From an uncultured Roseicyclus sp. (lineage in GTDB: Bacteria > Pseudomonadota > Alphaproteobacteria > Rhodobacterales > Rhodobacteraceae), in the NCBI GenBank assembly GCA_947489665.1, contig CANLEH010000004.1, forward strand, positions 248,001-312,000: a DNA stretch of 64,000 bases, in the 5' to 3' direction. Of the stretch, positions 18,148 through 26,137 are shown piece after piece. The notes under the pieces are model-generated. The model was not told the origin of the DNA. It saw only the letters and a list, made by a program, of their open reading frames with translations, and ran no database searches. The position numbers and the translations under genes were made by a program. Every line of letters begins with the position of its first letter. Positions within the stretch are counted from its first letter, which is position 1.

Positions 18148-19322
18148 TTCACGAAGACCTCGCGAGGGAGGGTGGAGAGGCATTCGTGGCCGGTATCCGT
18201 GATGAGGATGGGTTCGGTGATCTCGATGCCGCCATCGGCGAGCCAGAGGGCGGGCATGAAATGGAAAGTCATGCCGGGTTCCAAGGGCGTCGTGTCGCCG
18301 CGCCGGAAGGACATGGTGCGCTCGCCCCAATCGGGCGGGTAGGAAAGGCCGATGGCGTAACCGGTGCGGCTGTCCTTTTCGAAGCCCAGCCGGTTGAGGG
18401 TGCCGTTGAAGGCATTGGCGACGTCTTCGCAGGTGTTGCCCGGTTTGGCCTGGTCGAGGGCTTTGTGGGTGGCCTCGATGACCGCTTTTTCGGCGTCCTT
18501 GAAGTGCTCTGGCATGGAGCCGAGGAAGAGCGTGCGGGATTGCGGGCAATGGTAGCGGCGGTAGACGCCGGCGATCTCGAAGAAGGTGGCTTCGCCGGTT
18601 TGCATGGGCTTGTCGTCCCACGTGAGGTGCGGGGCGGTGGCGTCGAGGCCGGAGGGGGTGAGAGGGACGATGGCGGGGTAGTCGCCCCAGGCGTCGCCGG
18701 TGCCTTTGGTGGCAGTCGACAGGATTTCAGCGACGAGGTGATGTTTGGGAAGGCCGGGTTCGGCGACCTCGAGGATGCGGGTGTGCATGGCCTCGACGAT
18801 GCGGGCGGCTTTGCGCATGCGGGTGATTTCCGCGTCGGATTTTACCGCGCGTTGCCAGTTCACGAGGCCTGTGGCGTCGATGAATTGCGTGTCGGGGAGG
18901 TGTTGCAGCAGCGTTTGGTGGGCGGCAGCGGAGTAGTAGTAATTGTCCAGCTCCACGCCCACACGGGTGCCTGAGCCGCCGCGCTGCCGGATCAGATCGG
19001 CAAGGGTTTCATGGGGATGTTTCGCGGGATTCTGGACGTAGGTGTCATCGTAGCCGATGACGTGATCGTCAGGCATGTAAACCGTCCGCAGCGCGCCGAG
19101 GCCGTCCATCGCGCGGCCCCACCAAAGCGGCAGGCCGGTGGGCGGCACGAGGACCGCCTGGTGCACGTAGAAGGACCAGCCGTCATAACCGGTGAGCCAG
19201 GCCATGTTGGACGGGTCGGTCACGATGAGCCATTCGACATTTGCCGCATCCATCGCGGCGCGGGTCTTGGCGAGGCGGGTGGCGTATTCCTCGGGCGAGA
19301 AGTTGGGGATGCGGTCAGGCAT
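18144..19322 (-). CDS. doeA: Ectoine hydrolase
   Basis: A 392-residue M24 (creatinase/aminopeptidase P fold) protein. The N-terminal creatinase-like domain contains VTDPSNMAWLTGYDGWSFY, and the C-terminal pita-bread domain contains YRRYHCPQSRTLFLG and GYAIGLSYPPDWGER. DoeA hydrolyses ectoine to N-acetyl-diaminobutyrate isomers. Length and coupling to doeB fit the known ectoine-utilisation pair, allowing the cell to use this compatible solute as carbon and nitrogen. The start MPDRIPNFSPEEYA is chosen because the frame upstream of 19322 lacks family character. No ectoine transporter or doeX-type regulator is in the window. Confidence 0.88.
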   Translation of the reverse strand: MPDRIPNFSPEEYATRLAKTRAAMDAANVEWLIVTDPSNMAWLTGYDGWSFYVHQAVLVPPTGLPLWWGRAMDGLGALRTVYMPDDHVIGYDDTYVQNPAKHPHETLADLIRQRGGSGTRVGVELDNYYYSAAAHQTLLQHLPDTQFIDATGLVNWQRAVKSDAEITRMRKAARIVEAMHTRILEVAEPGLPKHHLVAEILSTATKGTGDAWGDYPAIVPLTPSGLDATAPHLTWDDKPMQTGEATFFEIAGVYRRYHCPQSRTLFLGSMPEHFKDAEKAVIEATHKALDQAKPGNTCEDVANAFNGTLNRLGFEKDSRTGYAIGLSYPPDWGERTMSFRRGDTTPLEPGMTFHFMPALWLADGGIEITEPILITDTGHECLSTLPREVFVK

Positions 19323-19384
19323 GGGTATGGGTCCTCTGCGGTCCGGGCCGAGGCCCGGTCTGCGGGTCAGGTTTGCCGATGCGG

Positions 19385-19403
19385 ACGGGCTGGTCCAGCC
19401 CGT
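19385..19403. repeat. GC-rich inverted repeat beside repeat copy A
   Basis: ACGGGCTGG and CCAGCCCGT are perfect nine-base arms around a single base. It lies about 30 bases left of repeat copy A; the other two copies also have a strong GC hairpin on the same side. Confidence 0.6.
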
Positions 19404-19430
19404 TTGCGACAGGGGCAGGTTTTCGACCAA

Positions 19431-19496
19431 GTGGGGGCGCTGCCCCCGCTGCGCTACGCGCGCCTCCCCCGGAGGTTTTCTGGCAAGATGAAAGAG
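19431..19496 (-). repeat. Dispersed hairpin repeat, copy A
   Basis: On the plus strand it has GGGGGCGCTGCCCCC (hairpin 19433-19447), a variable GC-rich hairpin, CTCCCCCGGAGG, then a TTTTC-type stretch and GATGAAAGAG. The right end is 11 bases from the DUF1801 stop (19507), so it follows a minus-strand gene directly. Copies B (25411) and C (34233) share the layout. Confidence 0.7.
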
Positions 19497-19506
19497 AGGC
19501 AAGCCG

Positions 19507-19902
19507 CTACTTCAGGCGGTCGAGGCGGCCTTTGGTTTTGTAGATGTTCTTGTAGTCCCACTGGATCTCGCGCGCGTCTGAGAGCCATTTCGCCATGAGA
19601 TCGTGGTCGATTTGATCCGCGTCAGTGTAGCGTTTTTCGGCGGCTTTGAAGGTGCCGGAGGGGGTCAGGCCCGGCGTTGGGAAGGACTGGCCCGACCAGA
19701 AGAACAGGCGGAAACAGGATTTCAGTTTGGAATAACCAGTGATGGGATTGCCACCTAGAAACCAGACGGGGTGAGCGTGCCAGATTTTGGCCTCAGCCTC
19801 TGGCAAGGTCGCGGAGATCGTTGCGCGCAAGGCGTCAGCGATGGCGCGATCTTCAGGCGCAAGCGTGGCGTGAAAGGCATCTATGGTTGAGGGCTTGGAC
19901 AT
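19507..19902 (-). CDS. DUF1801 domain protein
   Basis: A 131-residue protein with the YdhG-like/DUF1801 layout: an N-terminal helix (DAFHATLAPEDRAIADALRA), AEAKIWHAHPVWFLGG, YSKLKSCFRLFFWSGQ and a charged C-terminal helix. The family is frataxin-like in fold and of uncertain function; an iron-related role has been suggested for some relatives, which I do not assert here. It is followed immediately by repeat copy A and is divergent from the aminotransferase, with a 94-base promoter region between them. Confidence 0.75.
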   Translation of the reverse strand: MSKPSTIDAFHATLAPEDRAIADALRATISATLPEAEAKIWHAHPVWFLGGNPITGYSKLKSCFRLFFWSGQSFPTPGLTPSGTFKAAEKRYTDADQIDHDLMAKWLSDAREIQWDYKNIYKTKGRLDRLK

Positions 19903-19996
19903 TGGTCCGGTCTCTCATCAGCTTTCGCAAAGGGTTGCGCAAATGCGCGCTCGGGTCCAGCGTGAGGATAAGTGAGCAAACCCGGAGGCTGCGCCC

Positions 19997-21367
19997 ATGC
20001 TGACGAATGATCAACTCTCAAAGTGGGATCGGGACCATTTCTTTCATCCCTCGACGCATCTGGGCCAGCACGCGCGGGGCGAGGCACCGGGTCGGATCAT
20101 CCAGAGTGCGGAAGGCTGCCATGTGACGGACCGCGACGGGAACCGTCTGCTGGATGCCTTTGCGGGGCTCTACTGTGTGAACATCGGGTATGGGCGGCAG
20201 GAAGTGGCCGAGGCCATTGCGGATCAGGCGCGGGAGTTGGCCTATTATCACTCCTATGTCGGGCATGGCACAGAGGCTTCGGTTACGCTGTCGCGGATGA
20301 TCGCCGAGCGCGCGCCAGAGGGGATGAACCGGACCTATTTCGGGCAAGGCGGGTCAGACGCGAATGAGACCAACATCAAGCTGGTCTGGTATTACAACAA
20401 CATCCTCGGCCGCACGGAGAAAAAGAAGATCATCAGTCGGTGGCGGGGCTATCATGGCTCGGGGATCGTAAGCGGGTCGCTGACGGGGCTTTCGCTGTTT
20501 CACAAGAAATTCGATCTGCCGCTGGATACGGTCCGCCACACAACGGCGCCGTACTATTTCCAGCGCGAGGATGAGGCGCAGAGCGAGGCGGAGTTTGTCG
20601 CCATGTGTGCTGCCAATCTGGAGGCCATGATCGAAACAGAGGGGGCTGACACGATTGCGGCCTTTATTGCGGAACCGGTGATTGGCACCGGTGGGATCGT
20701 GCCGCCGCCGGAGGGGTATTGGGCGGCGATCCAGCCGATCCTGAGGAAGCATGACATCCTGCTGATCGTGGATGAGGTGATTACCGGTTTCGGGCGGTTG
20801 GGTGCGATGTTCGGCTCCCCCCTTTACGGGTTGGAGCCGGATATCATGACCATCGCCAAGGGCCTGACGAGCGCTTATGCGCCTCTGTCAGGCTCCATCG
20901 TGCATGACCGGGTGTTCGAGGTGCTGGCCCGTGGCACGGATGAAAATGGACCGCTGGGCCATGGCTGGACCTATTCGGCGCATCCGATTGGGGCGGCGGC
21001 CGGGGTGGCGAACCTGAAACTGCTCGACTCTCTGGGGCTGGTGGACAACGCGGCGGAGGTTGGCCCGTATCTGACGCAAAGCATGACTGATGCCGTAGGC
21101 GACATGCCCCATGTGGGGGATGTGCGTGGTGTGGGCATGTTGACGGCGGTGGAGCTGGTGGCGGAGCCCGGCACGCGCAAAGGCTTTGATCCGGCAGCGA
21201 AGATCGTGCCGCAGATCGTGGCGGCCATGGGCCGGCGCGGAGTGATCGCGCGGGCCATGCCGCAGGCGGATATTATCGGGTTTGCGCCGCCCCTGTGCCT
21301 GAGCCGGGCGGAGGCGGATACGGTTGTATCGGTCACACGTGGTGCGATCGCCGAAGTTCTGGGATAG
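19997..21367 (+). CDS. Class III (omega) aminotransferase
   Basis: The 456-residue PLP enzyme has the class III signature DEVITGFGRLG with Asp259, and MTIAKGL with Schiff-base Lys288. GQGGSDANETNIKL forms the phosphate-binding region. The family covers beta-alanine, taurine, putrescine and diaminobutyrate transaminases. Ectoine breakdown by DoeA/DoeB yields 2,4-diaminobutyrate, whose next step is a transaminase (DoeD), so the neighbouring position makes that activity plausible. It is on the opposite strand, with a DUF1801 gene between, so the link is inference. Confidence 0.85.
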   Translation: MLTNDQLSKWDRDHFFHPSTHLGQHARGEAPGRIIQSAEGCHVTDRDGNRLLDAFAGLYCVNIGYGRQEVAEAIADQARELAYYHSYVGHGTEASVTLSRMIAERAPEGMNRTYFGQGGSDANETNIKLVWYYNNILGRTEKKKIISRWRGYHGSGIVSGSLTGLSLFHKKFDLPLDTVRHTTAPYYFQREDEAQSEAEFVAMCAANLEAMIETEGADTIAAFIAEPVIGTGGIVPPPEGYWAAIQPILRKHDILLIVDEVITGFGRLGAMFGSPLYGLEPDIMTIAKGLTSAYAPLSGSIVHDRVFEVLARGTDENGPLGHGWTYSAHPIGAAAGVANLKLLDSLGLVDNAAEVGPYLTQSMTDAVGDMPHVGDVRGVGMLTAVELVAEPGTRKGFDPAAKIVPQIVAAMGRRGVIARAMPQADIIGFAPPLCLSRAEADTVVSVTRGAIAEVLG

Positions 21368-21463
21368 GGGGAAACCTTAGCCCCGGCCCCCCTTTACGGC
21401 TGCGTCGTGATCCGGCTAGGCTGGATGCAATTACAGGCAAAGCATTTCGGAACAACGCACTAG

Positions 21464-22099
21464 ATGTCTGACACACACGTCACCTGCCCAAATTGCGGCT
21501 ATGGCTTTGACAATCTTCGCAAATCCACGCGGATGTTTGATTGCCCGTCCTGCGACACGACGCTGTTTCGCGAGGGCGCTGCGCTGAACCCAATCGGCAA
21601 TAACGGTGAGATGCACGATTATCCGATGCTGCTGGCCGTGAATGACAGTGTCGAGATTGGCGGGCAGAAATGCCTGGTCGTTGGCCATGCGCGGTATGAT
21701 TATGGGCGCGGGACATGGGACGAGTTCTGGGTTGAGAACAGCCAGGGCGCGGGCGCTTGGGTGTCCATCGACGAAGGAGATGTGGCGGTGCAGTACCCGT
21801 TTTCCGGCAATGCCGGGCCGCGCCGGAGTGATCCGCCCGCCGTGGGTGAAACGGTGTCCTACAACGGGCGTGACTACACGGTGACCGAGGGCGATACGGC
21901 CAAATGTATTGCGGTGCGCGGGCAGTTTCCGGAGCTGATCCAGGTGGGGGACGAGCACTATTTCATCAATGCGTCCGGGCCGTCGGGGCAGCTTTTGTCC
22001 GGTGAGTTCTGGGAAGGTGGCCATAGCTGGAGCGATGGAGAGTGGCTGGACCCGTTCACCTTGAAGATTGAGCGGTTGGACGGGAGCCGGGTGGCATGA
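21464..22099 (+). CDS. Zinc-ribbon DUF4178 protein
   Basis: A 211-residue soluble protein, first gene of a five-gene operon. It has an N-terminal zinc ribbon, CPNC (Cys8, Cys11) and CPSC (Cys27, Cys30), followed by a DUF4178 region of beta-rich sequence (about 55-205: VEIGGQKCLVVGHARYDYG, WDEFWVEN). No membrane segment is present. Its stop overlaps the next DUF4178 gene by four bases (ATGA), so the two are likely made in equal amounts. The function of DUF4178 is not established. Confidence 0.8.
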   Translation: MSDTHVTCPNCGYGFDNLRKSTRMFDCPSCDTTLFREGAALNPIGNNGEMHDYPMLLAVNDSVEIGGQKCLVVGHARYDYGRGTWDEFWVENSQGAGAWVSIDEGDVAVQYPFSGNAGPRRSDPPAVGETVSYNGRDYTVTEGDTAKCIAVRGQFPELIQVGDEHYFINASGPSGQLLSGEFWEGGHSWSDGEWLDPFTLKIERLDGSRVA

Positions 22100-23379
22100 G
22101 CGCGTCGCACGGCCTGAGTTCGATCAACTGCACCTCGTGCGGCGCGGGCCTTTCGGTTCTGGGCGGCGGGCGTGTGCAGAGCCATGTGTGCGGCTATTGC
22201 GGCGCGGTTCTGGACACGCAGGACAATTACAAGATCCTCGACAATATCGGGAAGCGCGATCATCCGGCCAGCCCGATGACCATCGGCATGACGCTGACTT
22301 ATGAGGGCGTCGAGTTCACTGTCATCGGTACGCTTGGGATCATGGAGCGCCATGGCGGGCGAACTTGGCGCTGGGTGGAGCATCAGGTGTTCTCGCCTAC
22401 GCATGGCTATCTGTGGCTGAATGTCGAGAATGGGCAGATCACGTTCACGCGCAAGGTGCGCGACTACAATATGGGCCATTGGTTGAGCCCCTCGACCGTT
22501 GAGCGTGCCGAGACGCCGCCGCGCCGGTCTTATGCGGGTCAGGTCTACAAATATTATGAGACGTCAGTGACGCAGATTGAGTTCATGGAAGGTGAATTCA
22601 ACTGGGTGCCGAAACTGGGTGAGAAGAAGCAGGTGGTCAGCCTGCTTGGCCCGGACGCGATGCTTGGTTTGGTGAAATCTGCGCGGGAGCGCGAGGTGGA
22701 GCTGACCAAGCTGATGGATCGCGAGGCCGTCGCGAAGGATATGGGCTTTGACGTCAGCGCGCTTGGCCCGGCGCAGAAGCATCCGTTGCAGCCTTACAGG
22801 CCGATGGCCGAGGAAGGGTTGCTGCGCAAGGCGTTGGGATGGACGGCGATCGCCTCGATCGTGTTGGGGATTGTCTTCATGATCATGGGGGGACGGACTG
22901 TCCTTGATACGCCGCGCGCGACGCTGGCCGAATTGCCCGAAAGCTACAGCTTTGAGGTGACGAACCGCAGCCAGCTGTCGCGGGTGCGGTTGGAAAGCAA
23001 TATGCAAAACGCCTGGGGTGTGTTTGCGGTGGAGGTGCTGGGTCCCGACGGGAACCCGGTGGTCGCGGCACAGCGGGCGATTTCCTACTATTCCGGGCGG
23101 TCAGGTGGTGAAAGCTGGTCGGAAGGCTCGCGCAATGCCTCTTTCCGGTTCCGACCAGAGACCGTGGGTACGCATACCTTGCGGCTGGAACGGGCCGAGG
23201 GCGGCAATGCGGCGGACAGTTTCACGTTGGGCGTGCGGGTGAGTGAGGGCAAACCGACCGCGTTCTGGATGTTCGTCCTGGCCGGGATTGCAAGCCTGGG
23301 CTGGCTTTATGTCGCCGGGCGGCGCGCGATCCATACATCGCGGCGTTTTGCGGGCTCGGATTGGCATGATGAGGATTAA
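22096..23379 (+). CDS. Membrane-anchored zinc-ribbon DUF4178 protein
   Basis: The protein has 427 residues. A zinc ribbon comes first (Cys12, Cys15, Cys32, Cys35), then a DUF4178 domain (about 55-200), a linker, one membrane helix (about 246-267), an extracytoplasmic beta-rich domain (about 270-385) and a second helix (about 389-407) with a short charged tail. The cytoplasmic part parallels the preceding small DUF4178 protein, suggesting duplication with gain of a sensor-like external domain. It probably scaffolds the operon's membrane complex; this is inference. Confidence 0.8.
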   Translation: MSASHGLSSINCTSCGAGLSVLGGGRVQSHVCGYCGAVLDTQDNYKILDNIGKRDHPASPMTIGMTLTYEGVEFTVIGTLGIMERHGGRTWRWVEHQVFSPTHGYLWLNVENGQITFTRKVRDYNMGHWLSPSTVERAETPPRRSYAGQVYKYYETSVTQIEFMEGEFNWVPKLGEKKQVVSLLGPDAMLGLVKSAREREVELTKLMDREAVAKDMGFDVSALGPAQKHPLQPYRPMAEEGLLRKALGWTAIASIVLGIVFMIMGGRTVLDTPRATLAELPESYSFEVTNRSQLSRVRLESNMQNAWGVFAVEVLGPDGNPVVAAQRAISYYSGRSGGESWSEGSRNASFRFRPETVGTHTLRLERAEGGNAADSFTLGVRVSEGKPTAFWMFVLAGIASLGWLYVAGRRAIHTSRRFAGSDWHDED

Positions 23380-23382
23380 GCG

Positions 23383-23565
23383 ATGACCCCGATCAGACTT
23401 ATCATCATCGGTGGCGCGGTCATGGCGCTGATGGGTGCCTCTTACCTAAGTTACTACGGTGTCGGACGCGAAAGCCGCGATCTGGCAGCGTCAACACAAT
23501 CGATCCGTACCGGATCATCGGGCGGCGGAAGTGGCGGCTTTGCCTTCTTCGGTCGGATCAAATGA
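23383..23565 (+). CDS. Small single-pass membrane protein
   Basis: A 60-residue protein with one hydrophobic helix (about 4-24, PIRLIIIGGAVMALMGASYL), a polar stretch and a GSSGGGSGGFAFFGR tail. It starts three bases after the second DUF4178 stop, within the operon, which supports its being real. No family recognised; it may be an accessory subunit of the DUF4178/DUF350 complex. Confidence 0.65.
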   Translation: MTPIRLIIIGGAVMALMGASYLSYYGVGRESRDLAASTQSIRTGSSGGGSGGFAFFGRIK

Positions 23566-23594
23566 AGTGCCTCAAGCAATAGGAACCTTTGCAG

Positions 23595-23813
23595 ATGTTT
23601 GAACAAATCATCGTCGCTGAACTGATCTCGATGCTGTTTTACAGCGTCATCGGGATGGTGCTGATGTACATCGCCTACAAGATCATCGAATTCCTGTCGC
23701 CGTTTCCGATCGTGAAGGAGATCGAGGAGGATCAGAACACCTCACTCGCCATTCTGATTGGGTCGGTGTTCATGTCGATGGCCATCATCATTGCGGCTGT
23801 CATCCTGTCTTGA
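23595..23813 (+). CDS. DUF350 membrane protein (single-unit form)
   Basis: A 72-residue protein with two membrane helices (about 7-33 and 50-71) joined by an acidic loop (VKEIEEDQNTS) typical of the DUF350/UPF0719 family. E. coli YjfL, a relative, carries two such units, so this is a half-length, probably oligomeric version. ATG at 23595 is preferred over a TTG at 23589. Its stop overlaps the spermidine synthase-like gene by four bases. DUF350 proteins repeatedly sit beside polyamine-enzyme genes, but their role is unknown. Confidence 0.8.
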   Translation: MFEQIIVAELISMLFYSVIGMVLMYIAYKIIEFLSPFPIVKEIEEDQNTSLAILIGSVFMSMAIIIAAVILS

Positions 23814-25384
23814 GCAAGCCTGATGCGTCAGCTTCGTCCCGTGCGGAGCTGACCCCCAAGGTCGCCTGGCTGCTGGCGGCCACCTTCGTGGTGGCGGTCG
23901 CGGGCCTGATCTACGAGCTGATCGCGGCGACCATCTCCAGCTATCTTCTGGGCGACTCAATTCGCCAATTCTCGTTCGTGATCGGGGTGTTCCTGAGTGC
24001 GATGGGCGTGGGCGCCTGGGCGTCGCGCTTTGTGGGTGACGCCTTGGGTGGGTTCGTGCGGGCGCAGATGGCGCTTGGCGTCATTGGCGGTGCGTTGGGG
24101 CCGCTTCTGTTTTTCACCTATGCGATTTACGGCGCGGTTGGCCTGCCGCTTTATGGTGGGCTGATCGCGATTGGGGTCCTGTCGGGGATGGAAATCCCGC
24201 TGATCAGCCGCGTGATGAAGGAGATCGGGGCGGCGGAGTTCCGGTTCGAAAATGTCCTGACGGCAGACTATATCGGTGCGCTCGCGGCCTCGCTGGCTTT
24301 TCCGCTGCTGATCGTGCCGAACCTGCCGTTGATGTCGGCGTCTGTGGCGTTTGGCATTCTGAACCTGTTGGTAGCTGGGTTCTCGCTTTATCTGTTCCGG
24401 GACCGGTTCGGGCGCGCGATGTGGGTGGCGTGGGTCGGGTTCCTCCTCGCGTCGCTCCTCGCCTTTGGCATGAGTGAGCGAATGGTCTCCGCCGTGGATG
24501 CGAGGCTGTTTCAGGATGAGGTGATTTTCTCAGAGACGACCTCCTATCAGTCGATTGTCATTACCCGCTTTGATGAGCGCTATCGGCTGTTTCTGGATCA
24601 TGCGATCCAATTCGATAGCCTGGACGAACACCGTTACCACGAGGCTTTGGTGCATCCAGCGATGGGGTTGGTGCCTGATGTGAGGTCTGTTCTGGTTCTG
24701 GGCGGAGGCGACGGCATGGCCGTGCGTGAAGTGCTGCGCCATGAGGGGGTGGAGCGCGTGGTTTTGGTGGACCTCGACCCGCGTGTGACCGAGCTCTTTT
24801 CAACGAACCCGGACCTTGTGGCACTGAATGGCGGGGCTTTGCTGGATGAGCGGGTAGAGGTGGTGAACACCGATGCCTGGGTCTGGGCGGCGGAGGGGCA
24901 TGGGGATGAGGTCTTTGACGTCATCATCGCGGATTTACCGGATCCGAAAAGTATCGCCCTGTCGAAGCTTTATTCTGTTGAGTTCTACGCGATGCTGATG
25001 GAACGGCTGTCGGGCGTTGGGCTGATGGTGACGCAAGCCGGATCGCCCACCTTTGCGGCCGACGCGTTCTGGATCACCGAGGCCACCTTGGCCGCGACCC
25101 GCAACCCGGTGGCACCGGGGCAGGGGTTGGGCACGCTGCCGTATCAGGTTTATCTGCCGAGTTTCGGGAATTGGGGGTTTGTGATGGCCGGGCCCGGTGT
25201 GCCGGGTGAGGGACGTGCGCCGGACTTGCCCGAGGGGTTGCGGTATTTGAACGCTGAAGTTTGGCGCGGCGCGCAGGCTTTTGGGGAGGATCAGCTGCCT
25301 GCGGGCGAGGTGCCGGTGAACACGATCCAGGGGCATCCGCTGGTCGCCGCTTATCAGCGCGGTTGGGACTTCTGGTTTCGGTAG
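23810..25384 (+). CDS. Membrane-embedded spermidine synthase-like protein
   Basis: The 524-residue protein is a fusion. Residues 18-222 form about seven membrane helices. Residues 235-520 form an aminopropyltransferase-type Rossmann domain with QSIVITRF (Gln247), DEHRYHEALVH (Tyr276 region), the GGGDGM nucleotide loop (298-303), the acidic Asp321 and DLPDP. Classical SpeE adds an aminopropyl group from decarboxylated AdoMet to putrescine. This membrane version lacks the usual GPAxxL segment after DLPDP, so the acceptor may be different. It is the last gene of the operon and is followed by a GC hairpin plus TATTTT. Confidence 0.85.
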   Translation: MSKPDASASSRAELTPKVAWLLAATFVVAVAGLIYELIAATISSYLLGDSIRQFSFVIGVFLSAMGVGAWASRFVGDALGGFVRAQMALGVIGGALGPLLFFTYAIYGAVGLPLYGGLIAIGVLSGMEIPLISRVMKEIGAAEFRFENVLTADYIGALAASLAFPLLIVPNLPLMSASVAFGILNLLVAGFSLYLFRDRFGRAMWVAWVGFLLASLLAFGMSERMVSAVDARLFQDEVIFSETTSYQSIVITRFDERYRLFLDHAIQFDSLDEHRYHEALVHPAMGLVPDVRSVLVLGGGDGMAVREVLRHEGVERVVLVDLDPRVTELFSTNPDLVALNGGALLDERVEVVNTDAWVWAAEGHGDEVFDVIIADLPDPKSIALSKLYSVEFYAMLMERLSGVGLMVTQAGSPTFAADAFWITEATLAATRNPVAPGQGLGTLPYQVYLPSFGNWGFVMAGPGVPGEGRAPDLPEGLRYLNAEVWRGAQAFGEDQLPAGEVPVNTIQGHPLVAAYQRGWDFWFR

Positions 25385-25416
25385 GTGGGGCGGGCCCGCC
25401 CGCCCACCCCTATTTT
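25384..25416 (+). terminator. GC-rich hairpin ending the DUF4178-SpeE operon
   Basis: GGTGGG (25384-25389) pairs with CCCACC (25403-25408) and the stem continues inward through CGGGC/GCCCG with one bulge. A CCTATTTT stretch follows. It starts at the stop codon of the spermidine synthase-like gene. It also forms the left hairpin of repeat copy B, so it may be part of that element. Confidence 0.5.
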
Positions 25417-25473
25417 GGGGGCGCTGCCCCCGTCCTGCGGACTCCCCCGAGGTATTTTCGAAACAAGGAAGAC
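25411..25473 (-). repeat. Dispersed hairpin repeat, copy B
   Basis: TATTTT, GGGGGCGCTGCCCCC, a variable GC block, CTCCCCCGAGG, then TATTTTCGAAACAAGGAAG. The right end is five bases from the stop of the minus-strand esterase gene (25478). It is the clearest of the three copies. Confidence 0.75.
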
Positions 25474-25477
25474 CGCG

Positions 25478-26137
25478 CTAACGGTTCAGCGTGGCGCGTA
25501 GGGCGGTGATGTCGTCTTGCAGAATGGAATGGCCCGCGCCGGGGGCGGTGACGAGCGTTGTTTCTGCGCCAAGGTCGTGGAAGATCGCGTTGCTTTCCTG
25601 AGCGCGGGTGAGGGGGATATGCGGGTCTTGTTCGTGAACGGATATGTGGACCGGTATTTCGCTCAGGTCCGTGGTGTAGGCGAAGCGTTTGGGGGCGTGG
25701 CCGTAGAGTGCATCGGTGGCGGAGCCGTCTGCATCGGAGGTGCCTATGAGGCCTGCCGAGAGGCCGAAGGCAGCCATGAGGTCGCCCGTACGGGCGGCAT
25801 ATTCCAGCGCCAGGCAGCCGCCTTGAGAGAAGCCCGCGAGGGCGATCTTGGAGCGGGGCATATTGAGAGCCTCGATGGCTGCGTCGATGGCGTTTATGCC
25901 GGATTGAACGAAGGGCTCCATCTGCGCCGTTGGCGCGAGGAAGGAGGTGGGCCACCAGCTGTGGCCGGGGGCTTGCGGGGCGGCCAGAGCGATGTCGGGC
26001 AGGCCGAGGGCTTGGCCAAGGCCGAGGATGTCAGCGGCGGAGCCCCCGCGGCCATGCATCAGGACGAGGCCGAAGCGCGCTTGGGTGGGGGAGGCGCCCG
26101 CCAGGGTGACGGGCGCCGGGTTGGTAGGGGGGCTCAT
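25478..26137 (-). CDS. Phospholipase/carboxylesterase family hydrolase
   Basis: A 219-residue alpha/beta hydrolase. The nucleophile elbow GFSQGG, the oxyanion strand VLMHGRGG, Asp in the VHEQDPHIP loop and His in GAGHSI form a complete catalytic set. Its size and motifs fit the YpfH/MhqD carboxylesterase group. The start overlaps the dioxygenase stop by four bases. In Bacillus, MhqD is co-encoded with the dioxygenase MhqO in quinone defence, and the same pairing occurs here. Confidence 0.85.
   Translation of the reverse strand: MSPPTNPAPVTLAGASPTQARFGLVLMHGRGGSAADILGLGQALGLPDIALAAPQAPGHSWWPTSFLAPTAQMEPFVQSGINAIDAAIEALNMPRSKIALAGFSQGGCLALEYAARTGDLMAAFGLSAGLIGTSDADGSATDALYGHAPKRFAYTTDLSEIPVHISVHEQDPHIPLTRAQESNAIFHDLGAETTLVTAPGAGHSILQDDITALRATLNR

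Noticed and set aside
17149-18621. Long N-terminal extension of the doeB frame
   Set aside because: The first 158 codons run antisense-like within doeA in another frame and are Arg/Pro/His-rich, while doeB proteins start at MTSLTIPL.
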